This document shows, in pieces, positions 27,449 to 36,719 of a stretch of DNA of 64,000 bases (positions are counted from its first letter, which is position 1; each line of letters starts with the position of its first letter). Origin of the DNA: Arthrobacter antioxidans (lineage in GTDB: Bacteria; Actinomycetota; Actinomycetes; Actinomycetales; Micrococcaceae). The stretch is taken from contig NZ_CP095501.1 in assembly GCF_023100725.1 (NCBI RefSeq), positions 1,054,001-1,118,000 on the forward strand, in the 5' to 3' direction. Position numbers and translations under genes: made by a program. The notes under the pieces are model-generated. The model searched no databases. It saw only the letters and a list, made by a program, of their open reading frames with translations, and was not told the origin of the DNA.

Positions 27449-28414
27449 ATGGCGGCTTTCGAGCCTCGCCGTCTCGAACGAGACGCTCCCTTCTACATCG
27501 CGGGCCACGGGGGACTGGTAGGGTCCGCGATCTGGCGCAAGCTCGAGTCGGAGGGATTCAGCAGCCTCCACGGACGAAGCTCGTCCGAGCTGGACCTCAG
27601 GGACCGCTCCGCCGTCTTCGGCTACATGGCGGACCTGCAGCCACGCTATCTGGTGTTGGCCGCCGCCAAGGTCGGCGGCATCATCGCCAACAACACCTAC
27701 CCGGTGGACTTTCTGACGGACAACCTTCAGATCCAGTTGAACGTGCTCGACGCAGCCCGGGAACAGAATGTCGAGAGAGTACTCTTCCTGGGATCCTCCT
27801 GCGTCTACCCCAAGTTCGCGCCGCAGCCGATCCGTGAGGACGCCCTGCTCACCGGGTACCTCGAACCCACCAATGACGCTTACGCGATTGCCAAAATCGC
27901 CGGCATCGTGCACATCCAGGCAGTTCGCCGCCAGTTCGGTTTGCCCTGGATCTCGGCGATGCCCACGAACCTGTACGGTCCCGGCGATAACTTCTCTCCG
28001 GAGGGCTCCCATGTACTACCTGCACTCATCCGCCGATACGACGACGCCGCGCGGCGCGGCGAGGACACGGTCACGAACTGGGGCACCGGCTCACCTCGAC
28101 GGGAATTCCTCCACGTCGATGACATGGCATCCGCGTGCCTGCACCTGCTGGAGCATTACGACGGGCCTGCGCAGGTCAACGTCGGCACCGGTACCGATGT
28201 AACCATCAGGGACCTCTCTGAGATCGTGGCTGCCGCTGTCGGCTACCGGGGCACCATCGAATGGGACGCCACCAAGCCCGACGGGACGCCACAGAAGTTG
28301 CTCGATGTGTCGAAGTTGACCGATGCAGGGTGGACCGCAGAGATCGGCCTGGAAGCCGGCGTGATGGCTACCGTCGACTGGTACCGCGCAAACCGATCCA
28401 GGCTACGCAGCTGA
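27449..28414 (+). CDS. fcl: GDP-L-fucose synthase
   Basis: 321 residues from the ATG at 27449, preceded by TGGGGA; an earlier in-frame ATG lies inside gmd. Epimerises and reduces GDP-4-keto-6-deoxymannose to GDP-L-fucose. Signatures are the nucleotide loop IAGHGGLVGSAIWRK, LAAAKVGGIIANN, the catalytic SSCVYPKFAPQPIRED, and the YxxxK pair in DAYAIAKIAGI. The usual glycine loop reads GHRG in many homologues; here it is GHGG. With gmd it shows that the cluster makes a fucose-containing (or related 6-deoxyhexose) polymer. Confidence 0.95.
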   Translation: MAAFEPRRLERDAPFYIAGHGGLVGSAIWRKLESEGFSSLHGRSSSELDLRDRSAVFGYMADLQPRYLVLAAAKVGGIIANNTYPVDFLTDNLQIQLNVLDAAREQNVERVLFLGSSCVYPKFAPQPIREDALLTGYLEPTNDAYAIAKIAGIVHIQAVRRQFGLPWISAMPTNLYGPGDNFSPEGSHVLPALIRRYDDAARRGEDTVTNWGTGSPRREFLHVDDMASACLHLLEHYDGPAQVNVGTGTDVTIRDLSEIVAAAVGYRGTIEWDATKPDGTPQKLLDVSKLTDAGWTAEIGLEAGVMATVDWYRANRSRLRS

Positions 28415-28501
28415 CACCCGGCATCAACCTCGCGTACGCGGGCCTTCGGCCCCGTTGCCCGTAAGCATCCGTGGCACGACAAGCATCTAGAGAGGTCTCC
28501 T

Positions 28502-29968
28502 TTGGAGCTGAACGATTACCTTCGGATCCTGCGGCGCAGTTGGCTGCTGATCACCGTGTGCGTCGGCGTCGGCCTGCTCGTAGGAGCCGTTGCGTCCTTC
28601 GCTGTCCGGCCCGTCTATACGGCCCAGACCAAACTCTTCGTCGCGATCCAGAGCTCCGGCAGCGTACAGGAACTGCAGCAAGGTGATTCGTTCACGCAAG
28701 CCCGCGTGCAATCCTACGTGGAGACGGTGGCAGAGCCTTTGGTGCTGCAGCCTGTCGTCGAGTCCCTCGACCTCGGTGTCACGGCCGCGCAGTTGGCGAA
28801 AAAGGTCACTGCCACCGCTGATCCGAATACTGTCATCATCACTATTGCCGTGGACGACACCTCCCCTGCTCAAGCCGCTGCGATTGCACAAGCGACGGCG
28901 GAGAGTCTTGTCCAGTCGGTAGGGGGGCTGGAGAGTCCGACTGAGAGAGGTGCTTCGCCGGTCAACCTGACGGTCATCACTCCGGCAACTGCACCCTCGC
29001 AGCCCTCCGCTCCGAACACCTGGCTCAACCTCGCGCTCGGACTTCTGGTAGGGCTCGGACTCGGATTCGGCGCGGCGTTGCTCCGCACAACACTCGACAC
29101 CCGAGTTCGTGGAGAGGCAGACCTGCGGCGAGTCAGTGATGCACCGCTCTTGGGTGGAATTTCGTTCGACACCGACGCACAGGCGAAGCCTCTGTTGACG
29201 CAGGCGCCCGTTCAAAGCCCCCGGTCGGAATCGTTCCGGCAGCTACGTACCAACCTGCAGTTCGCACACGTCGGCCGCGAGTCCAAAGCGGTCCTCGTCA
29301 CGTCGTCGCTTCCCGGGGAGGGAAAGAGCACCACCGCCGCGAATCTCGCCATCGCTATCGCCCAAGGCGGCCAGTCAGCGGTGCTCGTGGATGCCGACCT
29401 CCGGAGACCACGCTTGGACGAGTACCTCGGGCTCGAGCGCAACGCCGGGCTGACCACTGCGCTGGTCGGCCGGGCAGAAGTGGAGGACCTCCTGCAGCCA
29501 TGGGGCCCAGACGAGCTGTATGTATTGACGGCCGGCCAGATCCCGCCGAATCCCAGTGAACTGCTGGGCTCAGACGCCATGAAGCAGCTCATCACCGGCC
29601 TCGAGCAGAAGTTCGATGCAGTCATCATCGATGCCCCTCCTCTCCTTCCGGTGACGGATGCTGCAGTGCTCGCGCAGCAGGTCGGTGGCGTGGTGCTGGT
29701 CATCGGCTCCTCGAAGGTGAAGCTGCCCGATCTCCAGAAGTCGCTCGGGAGCCTTGAGATGGTCAACGCGGATCTGCTCGGCGTCGTCATCAACCTGCTT
29801 CCCAGCAAGGGTCCCGACGCCTATGCCTACGCCTACGGCTACTATTCGTATGATTCGGAAGCCCCGTCCGCCATGGAGGACACCCACCAGATCACCCGGC
29901 GCTCCACCGGAAACTCCTCCTCCGACATCGATGGGCGAGTCATCGGGGTTTCGTCTCAAAGCGCGTAA
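28502..29968 (+). CDS. Chain-length determinant fused to BY-type tyrosine kinase (Wzz/CapB-like)
   Basis: 488 residues from a TTG start after AGAGAGGTC. The N-terminal Wzz-type domain starts LNDYLRILRRSWLLI with TM1 (about 16-37); TM2 is at about 175-195. The cytoplasmic kinase part has Walker A in SSLPGEGKSTTAANL (about 262-276), Walker A' VLVDADLRRPRLD and Walker B VIIDAPPLLPVTDA, followed by a C-terminal tyrosine cluster AYAYAYGYYSYDSE for autophosphorylation. Such proteins set exopolysaccharide chain length in Wzx/Wzy systems, and their phosphorylation state is reset by a low-molecular-weight phosphatase, encoded here at 31444-32076. A small GC-rich palindromic stretch (28431-28452) separates it from fcl. 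Confidence 0.93.
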   Translation: MELNDYLRILRRSWLLITVCVGVGLLVGAVASFAVRPVYTAQTKLFVAIQSSGSVQELQQGDSFTQARVQSYVETVAEPLVLQPVVESLDLGVTAAQLAKKVTATADPNTVIITIAVDDTSPAQAAAIAQATAESLVQSVGGLESPTERGASPVNLTVITPATAPSQPSAPNTWLNLALGLLVGLGLGFGAALLRTTLDTRVRGEADLRRVSDAPLLGGISFDTDAQAKPLLTQAPVQSPRSESFRQLRTNLQFAHVGRESKAVLVTSSLPGEGKSTTAANLAIAIAQGGQSAVLVDADLRRPRLDEYLGLERNAGLTTALVGRAEVEDLLQPWGPDELYVLTAGQIPPNPSELLGSDAMKQLITGLEQKFDAVIIDAPPLLPVTDAAVLAQQVGGVVLVIGSSKVKLPDLQKSLGSLEMVNADLLGVVINLLPSKGPDAYAYAYGYYSYDSEAPSAMEDTHQITRRSTGNSSSDIDGRVIGVSSQSA

Positions 29969-30013
29969 TCCGCACGGCGCTGTCGCGCAGTGTGCTCCGG
30001 GGATGGGGAACGG

Positions 30014-31459
30014 GTGTCGAGAACGAGGAAGAATGATGGGTGGGCCCAGCGATACGGGCGACGGCTGGCTGTCGTCGATGCGGCTGTCGTTCTATGGGCC
30101 ACCGTCGGAGCGCTGATCATCCGGTTCGGTGTTCCCGAGACGGAGCAACTGAACGCGCGTGATCAGCCCTACATCGTTCTGTCTCTCGTGCTCGCAGCGG
30201 GCTGGTGGGTGACGCTATCGCTGCGGGGCAGCCGCGAAGCAACCGTGCTGGGACACGGCACTGAAGAGTACAAGCGGGTTGTCAGTGCCTCTCTCATCCT
30301 CTTCGGCCTCGTGGCGATCGTCAGTTACGCGCTGCAGTTCGACACGGCCCGCGGATATGTAGGCGTTGCCCTACCGGCTGGACTCATCATGCTCCTGCTG
30401 TCCCGCGTGATCGTTCGTCGCCTCCTTCACATCGAACGGGAACACGGCAGGAGCTGCCTTCGTGTACTGGTGGTCGGCAGTTCCAGCGGCGTCCAGCATC
30501 TGGCCGACTCCCTTCGAGCGCAGCCCATGGCCGGCTATATCCCGATCGGGGCCTACCTTCCCGGGGTTGAACCTGATGCGAGCACTGCGGGCAATCTGGA
30601 TCTGCAGGTGGTGGGAAGGGCGGTGGAGGCCGACGACATCATCTCCGACATCAAGGGGTTCAGCCCTGATGCGGTAGCCCTCTCGAGCAGCATGCAGCTC
30701 GCCCCGGAGACCATCAGGGCCCTCGGCTGGGCGCTTGCTGACCTGAATATCCGTCTCATCATGGCGCCCGCCCTCACGGATGTTGCCGGACCCCGCATCC
30801 ATACCCGCCCGGTAGCGGGCCTTCCATTGATCCACGTCTCGACACCGAACCTCGAGAAGGGCCAGCGCTTCTTCAAGCGCACCACTGACATCATCGGCGC
30901 CACCGTGCTGATCATCGCCGCATCCCCACTTCTTGCTGCAATCGCCCTGCTCGTGCGGTTCGACTCGCCCGGCCCCGTCCTGTTCCGTCAGGAACGGGTG
31001 GGTACTGCCGGGGAATGCTTCGAGATGTACAAGTTCCGGTCCATGGTGGTGGACGCCGAAGCCAGGCTGGAGCAGCTTCTTGACAACCACGAAGGCAACG
31101 AAGTCCTGTTCAAACTGAAGAACGACCCCCGGATCACGAAGGTCGGCCGATTCCTCCGCAAGTTCAGCCTCGATGAGTTGCCCCAGTTGTTCAATGTGCT
31201 CGGTGGTTCCATGTCCCTGGTGGGTCCTCGCCCGCCACTGGCCGCCGAGGTGGAGCGCTACGACATCCGTGCTCACCGTCGGCTGCTTGTCCGTCCGGGA
31301 ATGACGGGCCTCTGGCAGATCAGCGGCCGGTCGTTGCTCTCCTGGGACGAGACCGTGCGACTCGACCTGTACTACGTGGAGAACTGGTCCTTTCTCGGCG
31401 ACCTGACCATCCTGCTGCGCACGTTCAAGGCCGTGGTCGGCCGTCATGGTGCCTTCTGA
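30014..31459 (+). CDS. Initiating polyprenyl-phosphate sugar-1-phosphate transferase (WbaP/CpsE-like)
   Basis: About 481 residues from the GTG at 30014 (GGGGAACGG just upstream); a GTG 24 bases earlier is possible. The N-terminal half has four hydrophobic segments and a CoA-binding-like domain (LRVLVVGSSSGVQHLADS). The C-terminal bacterial sugar transferase domain shows the membrane helix TVLIIAASPLLAAIALLVRF, FRQERVGTAGECFEMYKFRS, LDELPQLFNVLGGSMSLVGP and RPGMTGLWQISGRS. It starts repeat-unit synthesis by moving a hexose-1-phosphate to undecaprenyl phosphate. Its 3' end overlaps the convergent phosphatase gene by 16 bases. Confidence 0.94.
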   Translation: MSRTRKNDGWAQRYGRRLAVVDAAVVLWATVGALIIRFGVPETEQLNARDQPYIVLSLVLAAGWWVTLSLRGSREATVLGHGTEEYKRVVSASLILFGLVAIVSYALQFDTARGYVGVALPAGLIMLLLSRVIVRRLLHIEREHGRSCLRVLVVGSSSGVQHLADSLRAQPMAGYIPIGAYLPGVEPDASTAGNLDLQVVGRAVEADDIISDIKGFSPDAVALSSSMQLAPETIRALGWALADLNIRLIMAPALTDVAGPRIHTRPVAGLPLIHVSTPNLEKGQRFFKRTTDIIGATVLIIAASPLLAAIALLVRFDSPGPVLFRQERVGTAGECFEMYKFRSMVVDAEARLEQLLDNHEGNEVLFKLKNDPRITKVGRFLRKFSLDELPQLFNVLGGSMSLVGPRPPLAAEVERYDIRAHRRLLVRPGMTGLWQISGRSLLSWDETVRLDLYYVENWSFLGDLTILLRTFKAVVGRHGAF

Positions 31460-32076
31460 TGCGTCCCGCCTGCTGCGAGCGTAGGTATCACATCCGCCTG
31501 TGGCCCTGGTTGCCCGGCAGACGGGAGGGCAAGCGTTCGGAGGGGCGGGATGATCTGAGCAACCATCTGTCGGTACACCTCGTCGCTGCGTCGGTAGGGA
31601 TCCACGACGTCATCCAGTTCGGGTGCGGTGTGGGACGCCCGCGCGCGAAGTGCCCGGGGGAGGGCTGCCCGCCAGCGGTCAGCCGGCGGCAGTGCCTCGT
31701 CGAGCGTGAGGTGCGGGAGAATTCTCGCGAACTCGCGCAGGGTGAAGGTCTTCCTCAGCATGGCCGGCACCGTTTCGACGACACGGCTGCGGTGAGCCCT
31801 CGTGAGGGCGAGTACGAGGTCCACCTCGCGAAGGATCTCCGGGGTGAGCTGGCGGGCTGAGAAGTTGTCCGCCGTGCCGCCGAACCTGCGAACAAGCCCG
31901 GCGATCTGCGGATCGATCGGATTCCCTGCCAGGGCGCCGGTGCCGGCGCTCTCCACCACGAACTGCCCGGGGTAGCGTTCGTCCAGCCCTGCCTGCAGCA
32001 GCCGCTCCGTCATGGGGGACCGGCAGATGTTGCCGGTGCAGACCGCAAGGATGCGGAACGGAGTGTCCGTTGTCAT
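31444..32076 (-). CDS. Low-molecular-weight protein-tyrosine phosphatase (Wzb/Etp-like)
   Basis: 210 residues, longer than the usual 150-170 because of a Pro/Ala-rich C-terminal extension. The P-loop CTGNICRS at residues 13-20 carries the catalytic Cys and Arg. The general-acid aspartate is in the DDVVDPYRRSDEVYRQM region. In exopolysaccharide clusters such phosphatases dephosphorylate the BY-kinase (here 28502-29968). The gene is convergent with the sugar transferase and overlaps it by 16 bases, so it has its own promoter in 32077-32437. Confidence 0.92.
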   Translation of the reverse strand: MTTDTPFRILAVCTGNICRSPMTERLLQAGLDERYPGQFVVESAGTGALAGNPIDPQIAGLVRRFGGTADNFSARQLTPEILREVDLVLALTRAHRSRVVETVPAMLRKTFTLREFARILPHLTLDEALPPADRWRAALPRALRARASHTAPELDDVVDPYRRSDEVYRQMVAQIIPPLRTLALPSAGQPGPQADVIPTLAAGGTHQKAP

Positions 32077-32437
32077 GACTGAAGGTCCTCGTTGGTCTTG
32101 CCGGGAGGGACGTGTGTTGGGTGCGCAATGAGCCTACCCGCGGTTCGCCGCCCAGCTCAGGGAAGCGGTGCCGCGCGCCTTCGAGCAGGCCCCGGGTCCC
32201 AGGGGGCGGGGAGCCGGGGGACGGATCGCAGTGCCCGGTCCTGTAGGATGGCAGGCGATGCCTAGGCGAGGGAGCGGGCCGGATTGCAGGATCTCCGGCC
32301 GTACTCCGTGATCGACGGTGGCTAGCACCTTGACTGGTTTCTAGACAACTGCCCCACTCGCGTGTTCCTTCCGCCCCGGCTTTTGTCCCAGTGCTCCCGC
32401 AACCGCGTGGTGAGCCACAATCGTTTCAGGAGAAGCC
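32077..32437. promoter_or_regulatory. Divergent region upstream of the phosphatase gene and rplY
   Basis: 361 bases without a gene. It contains a strong ribosome-binding site for rplY (AGGAG, 32428-32432, five bases before the ATG) and a possible -10 element TAGGAT at about 32243 reading rightwards. No tRNA or known riboswitch was recognised. Confidence 0.4.
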
Positions 32438-33088
32438 ATGTCCGAGCAGAAGCTCGCCGCACACGTCCGCACCGAATTCGGCAAGGGCTCGGCCCGCCAG
32501 GCCCGCCGCGCCAACATGATCCCCGCGGTCATCTACGGCCACGGCGCCGATCCCATCCACGTCCTGCTGCCCGCCAAGGCCACCACCCTGGCCGTCCGCA
32601 CGCCCAACGCCCTGCTCACGCTGGACATCGCGGGCGAGGACCACCTGGCCCTCGTCAAGGACATCCAGCGCAACCAGCTCAAGCGCATCGTCGAGCACCT
32701 CGACCTCCTGACCGTCCGCCGCGGCGAGAAGGTCCAGGTGGATGTCGCCATCCACGTCGAAGGCGAGCCCGCACCCGAGGTCGTCTTCAACCTCGAGACC
32801 ACCACGGTCCTCGTCGAGGCAGAGGCCACCCACCTGCCCGAGACCCTCACCGTCAGCGTCGAAGGCCACCAGATCGGTGAGCACGTCCACGCCTCGGACA
32901 TCGTGCTGCCCCAGGGCGTCACCCTCCTCACGGACCCCGAGACCCTGGTGGTCAACCTCATGGCGCCCACGGTCCAGGACCTGGGCGAGACCGAGGAGAC
33001 CGACGTCGACACCGAGGCCACCGCCGAAGGCGCGACCGCCGGCAGTGCCGACGCTGACGCCGTCGTCACCGACGCCGACGAGAAGTAG
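32438..33088 (+). CDS. rplY: 50S ribosomal protein L25 / general stress protein Ctc
   Basis: 216 residues, the long two-domain (CTC/TL5) form. The N-terminal L25 domain (about 1-95) starts with the family pattern AHVRTEFGKGSARQARRANM and VIYGHGADP and binds 5S rRNA. The C-terminal beta domain contains LPETLTVSVEGHQIGEHVHA. A low-complexity acidic/Ala/Thr tail follows. It precedes pth by ten bases, the conserved rplY-pth pair of many actinobacteria. Confidence 0.96.
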   Translation: MSEQKLAAHVRTEFGKGSARQARRANMIPAVIYGHGADPIHVLLPAKATTLAVRTPNALLTLDIAGEDHLALVKDIQRNQLKRIVEHLDLLTVRRGEKVQVDVAIHVEGEPAPEVVFNLETTTVLVEAEATHLPETLTVSVEGHQIGEHVHASDIVLPQGVTLLTDPETLVVNLMAPTVQDLGETEETDVDTEATAEGATAGSADADAVVTDADEK

Positions 33089-33098
33089 GTAACGATCG

Positions 33099-33683
33099 GT
33101 GTCCTCTGACACCTGGCTCGTAGTCGGGCTCGGGAATCCCGGGCCCGGCTACGCGGGCAACCGCCACAACGTGGGCCAGATGGTCCTCGACCTGCTCGCC
33201 TCCCGGATGAGCGGACGCTTCACGTCCTCGAAGGCGCAGGCGGTCACCCTCGAGGGGCGCCTGGGGATCGGCGGTCCGCGCCTGGTCCTGGCGAAGCCGC
33301 TCACCTACATGAACATCACGGGCGGCCCGGTCTCCACGCTGGCCCGCTTCCACGACGTCGCGCCCGATCACGTGATCGCCGTGCACGACGAGATCGACAT
33401 CCCCTTCAACACGCTGAAGCTCAAGCTCGGCGGCGGGGAGGGCGGGCACAACGGCCTGCGCGACATCAGCAAGGCCCTCGGCACCAAGGACTACCACCGG
33501 GTGCGTGTGGGCGTGGGTCGTCCCCCTGGACGCCAGGATGCCGCGGACTTCGTGCTCAAGGACTTCGGCACGGTGGAGAAGAAGGAACTGCCCTTCCTGC
33601 TCGACGATGCAGCGGACGCCGTCGAACTCCTCATCCGCGACGGCCTGCTGGAAGCCCAGCAGAAGTTCCACGCCCCGGCCTAG
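33099..33683 (+). CDS. pth: Peptidyl-tRNA hydrolase
   Basis: 194 residues from a GTG start, normal for bacterial Pth. Recycles peptidyl-tRNA released from stalled ribosomes. Signatures are LVVGLGNPGPGYAGNRHNVG with the catalytic histidine, KPLTYMNITGGPV, VIAVHDEIDIPF with the catalytic aspartate, and LKLGGGEGGHNGLRDI. It is cotranscribed with rplY. In related genomes I would expect Fe-S or repair genes such as sufS and mfd nearby; here about 21.5 kb of matrix and regulator genes intervenes. Confidence 0.97.
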   Translation: MSSDTWLVVGLGNPGPGYAGNRHNVGQMVLDLLASRMSGRFTSSKAQAVTLEGRLGIGGPRLVLAKPLTYMNITGGPVSTLARFHDVAPDHVIAVHDEIDIPFNTLKLKLGGGEGGHNGLRDISKALGTKDYHRVRVGVGRPPGRQDAADFVLKDFGTVEKKELPFLLDDAADAVELLIRDGLLEAQQKFHAPA

Positions 33684-33962
33684 GCCCCGGTGAGGGGCGC
33701 ATAGGACTACCTACGCGAAGAAGGGGCGGAAGTGGCGGATCTCCACCCCTGGTCGGCTGGTTTCCCTCTCCGACGCAGGTGAGGACTCGCACCCGCGTAG
33801 TGAATCCCCATCTTTGCGAGTGGGTGGCCGTAGTCGGAAACCGGCCGAACAAGTAGCACTCTTCTTACGGCCCGTAGGTCCCACTCGTGTTACCGGGCAA
33901 CTACCTTCCTACTGTGATCACAGGTCTTTGGTGGTTATCTGGGGGAAGAGGGCGACGACGTC
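33684..33962 (+). promoter_or_regulatory. Promoter region of LAL pair B with a perfect 12-bp palindrome
   Basis: 279 bases between pth and the first regulator of pair B. CTGTGATCACAG (33912-33923) is a perfect palindrome about 40 bases before the GTG, a position where an operator would act. CAAGTAGCA (33850-33858) and CGTAGTCGG (33829-33837) resemble words near 4400-4431. A short GCCCC/GGGGC hairpin (33684-33698) directly follows pth. Confidence 0.4.
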
Positions 33963-36719
33963 GTGCAGTCTCAAACACGCGGTTCCATGAGTACGAACAG
34001 CTCGCCGGCGGTCGGCCCGTCGGTCACCTCGGACGGGGAGCGGGCCTTCTTCCAGGTGCGGACACAGCTCGTCGAGGACGTCCTGCGGCGCGTCGTCTCG
34101 GGGGACGGCGTCGGAGCCGCACTGCTGGGCGAGGAAGGCAGCGGCAAGACGGTCGTCCTGCGCGTCGTCGCACACCGTGCTTCCCGGACCCACCACGTCA
34201 TCCGGATGTGGGCCTCGCGGACCTCCGCCTCCGAGCCCTACCGGGCCATCGCCTTCCTGCTGGCGGAACTGGAGGCGGAGCAGGCGGAGCACCCGCTGAC
34301 CATGTTCCAGGGAATCTGCGCCCTGCTCGAGGAGCAGGCGAACGGGCGACCCGTGGTGCTCGCCATCGACAACGCGGAGCACCTGGATCCGGAGTCGGCC
34401 ACGATCATCTCGCGGCTCGTGATCGCCGGACGGGCGTCCGTCCTGATCGCCGCCGAATCCCTCGGTGCCATGGACGACTCGTTCGCCCGGCTGTGGCGTG
34501 AAGGCGACCTGGAGCGCTTCGATCTCCAGCCCCTGACCCGGAGGGAGATACGTTCCGTCGCGGAGGCAGTGCTCGGGGCCCCCCTCTCACCGGATGCGCT
34601 CGAGGCCCTGTGGCGCTCGAGCGAGGGCAACGCCCGCTTCCTGCGCTGCGCACTCGAGGAGCTGCCGTCGTCGGACGTCAGCCTCCACGGGGGCGTCTGG
34701 GTCTCCACCGGCGATTCCACCGTGGTCCCCTCCCTGGTGCGCGAGAGGACCCACGCCGTCCTCGACGACCTCCACCCGCGGGAACTGGAGATCGTGCGTG
34801 TTCTCGCCCTCGCCGGATCCCTTCCCGCCGCAGCCGTCCGGCGGCTCGCGGGCCGGCTCGACAGCCCCTCGGACGCGCCGGGGGCCGCTGCAGGGCACCT
34901 CGACGCCCTGCAGTCCCTGACGGCGCTCGAGACCGGTGGAGGAACGGCGATCCTGTCCCTGCGGTCACCGCTGGTGGCGGCCGCCGTGCGCGGACAGACG
35001 ACGGCCACGACAGCGGCGGTGCTCCATGCCCTGCTGACCGACCTGCCGACCGAGGCCTTCGACCCCGCGGACCTGGATCCGGCGATGCACGCCGAATGGC
35101 TCCTCCTCGCCGGACTGCCTGTCCCGCGGGGCCTGTGCCTGGCAGCGGCGCGACGCTGCACCGCCCTGGGGCAGGCGGTCCGCGCACGCTTCTGGATCAC
35201 CCGCCGCCCCGCTGACCAGGATCTCCAAGGCCTCGTCGAGGCTGCTCGCGGCGCATTCGCCGACGGGCACCCCGAGGAGGCCCGGGCGCTGATGGCCGCG
35301 GGACACCTCCTGGCAGGGTCCGAGGAGGCCCCCGGTGCGGCGGCGACCACCCTCCTCATCCTGCGGAGCCGCGCCGCTCGACTCTCCGGCGGTAGTCCGG
35401 CTGAATGGACCGCGCTGCTCGACGAGGCCGAGGCCTCCATCGACTCGACCGAGCGGGACCCCGGAACCCCGTGGAGCAGCCGGCACGTCCTCGAGCAGCG
35501 CGGCGAGCTTGCGGTCGCGCGCGCCGAGGCGGCGTCGTTCGGCGGGGACTACCGGGCGGTCCTGCGGATCCTCCAGGACGGTGGCCGGACCGGGTGGACT
35601 CCGGAGCAGGGGGTGTCCGCGGACGCCCTCCTGTGCGAAGCCCTCGCCCTGACCGACCAGCAGCACGCCGCCGTCGGGCTCGCCCGCTCGCTCGAGGCGA
35701 GGCTGGGGGACCAGCGCGGCCTGGGCCACCGGGTGGTTGTCGCCGCGTGGCTGCGCCTCGCGGTCGCGCACTATGCCGCCGGGAGCATCGGAGAGCTGGC
35801 GCGGGCTGCCGACGCGGAGTCCCTGCCGTGGAGTTCCTCCGTGGCCCGCAGTGGCGCCGCCGAGACCGTCAGGGGAGTCGTCGCGGTGCTCCAGGGCAGG
35901 CCGGAGGAGGCGCTGGAGCTGCTGTTTCCCGTCGCACGGCAGCTCGAACGGCAGGACCCGCACGGTCTCCTGCCCCTGGTGGCGGCAGGCCTCGCGCACA
36001 GTCACGCCGAGACCGGCGCGGTGGCCCCCGCGATCGGATACCTCCCCCTCGCCCAGGCGGGGCACTCGATGCCGTGGGCGGTCCGCGCCCTGCTCACCCA
36101 GATCCAGTTGGGATCGTCCGGTCTGCGCGAACCACGGATGCAGACCGCCACGAAGCTCGGTGACCTCGCGGACGCTGCCTGCAGGGGAGGCGCGCCGATG
36201 CTCGAGCTGACGCATCGGCTCGCTCAGGTGCGGGCGGGTGATACACGTGCCGCCGAGGCGCTGGCCGGAGCGGCCGCACGGGTCGAGGGTGCCTATGCCG
36301 CAGCCTGCGCCCTGTACGCGCAGGCCGTCGCATCCGGCGATGCCGAGCTCTTCGCCCAGGCCATGGAGCACGCCCATTCCGTCGAGGACAGCGGCCTCGC
36401 GCGGGACTGTGCCACCCAGGCCATCCAGACGGCGCAACTCCTCGGCGCGCGCAGTGTCCTGAGGGACATCCAGCGGCGGGCCCGCCACCTCTTCGGCGAC
36501 ATCACCGAGATGGAACTGAGCTCCGCCCTCGAGCGCCTGACCAAGCGTGAGCGGGAGGTGGCCCAGCTTGCCGCCCGGGGGGCGAGCAACAGGGACATCG
36601 CTGCGCGGATGGAAGTCACGATCAGGACCGTGGAGGGGCATCTGTACCAGATCTATTCCAAGCTCCATCTCCGGGCCCGCAGCGAACTTGCCGACCTCGT
36701 GCTGACCGGAGAGCGATGA
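33963..36719 (+). CDS. LAL-type ATPase/LuxR transcriptional regulator (pair B, first gene)
   Basis: 918 residues from a GTG preceded at about 11 bases by GGGGGAAGAGGG; an ATG eight codons later has no good ribosome-binding site. Walker A is at 56-63 (GEEGSGKT). The Walker B region (about 130-140) reads VVLAIDNAEHLD, so the second acidic residue expected in VDD/DE is Asn. A long TPR-like middle region follows. The LuxR HTH (about 858-913) begins LTKREREVAQLAARG and contains TIRTVEGHLYQIYSKLH, nearly the same as the first gene of pair A. STAND proteins of this kind switch by nucleotide-dependent oligomerisation; the altered Walker B may impair hydrolysis. It overlaps the next gene by ATGA. The likely target is the adjacent polysaccharide operon, by proximity only. 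Confidence 0.87.
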   Translation: MQSQTRGSMSTNSSPAVGPSVTSDGERAFFQVRTQLVEDVLRRVVSGDGVGAALLGEEGSGKTVVLRVVAHRASRTHHVIRMWASRTSASEPYRAIAFLLAELEAEQAEHPLTMFQGICALLEEQANGRPVVLAIDNAEHLDPESATIISRLVIAGRASVLIAAESLGAMDDSFARLWREGDLERFDLQPLTRREIRSVAEAVLGAPLSPDALEALWRSSEGNARFLRCALEELPSSDVSLHGGVWVSTGDSTVVPSLVRERTHAVLDDLHPRELEIVRVLALAGSLPAAAVRRLAGRLDSPSDAPGAAAGHLDALQSLTALETGGGTAILSLRSPLVAAAVRGQTTATTAAVLHALLTDLPTEAFDPADLDPAMHAEWLLLAGLPVPRGLCLAAARRCTALGQAVRARFWITRRPADQDLQGLVEAARGAFADGHPEEARALMAAGHLLAGSEEAPGAAATTLLILRSRAARLSGGSPAEWTALLDEAEASIDSTERDPGTPWSSRHVLEQRGELAVARAEAASFGGDYRAVLRILQDGGRTGWTPEQGVSADALLCEALALTDQQHAAVGLARSLEARLGDQRGLGHRVVVAAWLRLAVAHYAAGSIGELARAADAESLPWSSSVARSGAAETVRGVVAVLQGRPEEALELLFPVARQLERQDPHGLLPLVAAGLAHSHAETGAVAPAIGYLPLAQAGHSMPWAVRALLTQIQLGSSGLREPRMQTATKLGDLADAACRGGAPMLELTHRLAQVRAGDTRAAEALAGAAARVEGAYAAACALYAQAVASGDAELFAQAMEHAHSVEDSGLARDCATQAIQTAQLLGARSVLRDIQRRARHLFGDITEMELSSALERLTKREREVAQLAARGASNRDIAARMEVTIRTVEGHLYQIYSKLHLRARSELADLVLTGER

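Noticed and set aside
33684..33962. Attachment site or integrase remnant at the left edge of the accessory block
   Set aside because: No direct repeat with the right edge, no tRNA and no recombinase fragment could be seen.
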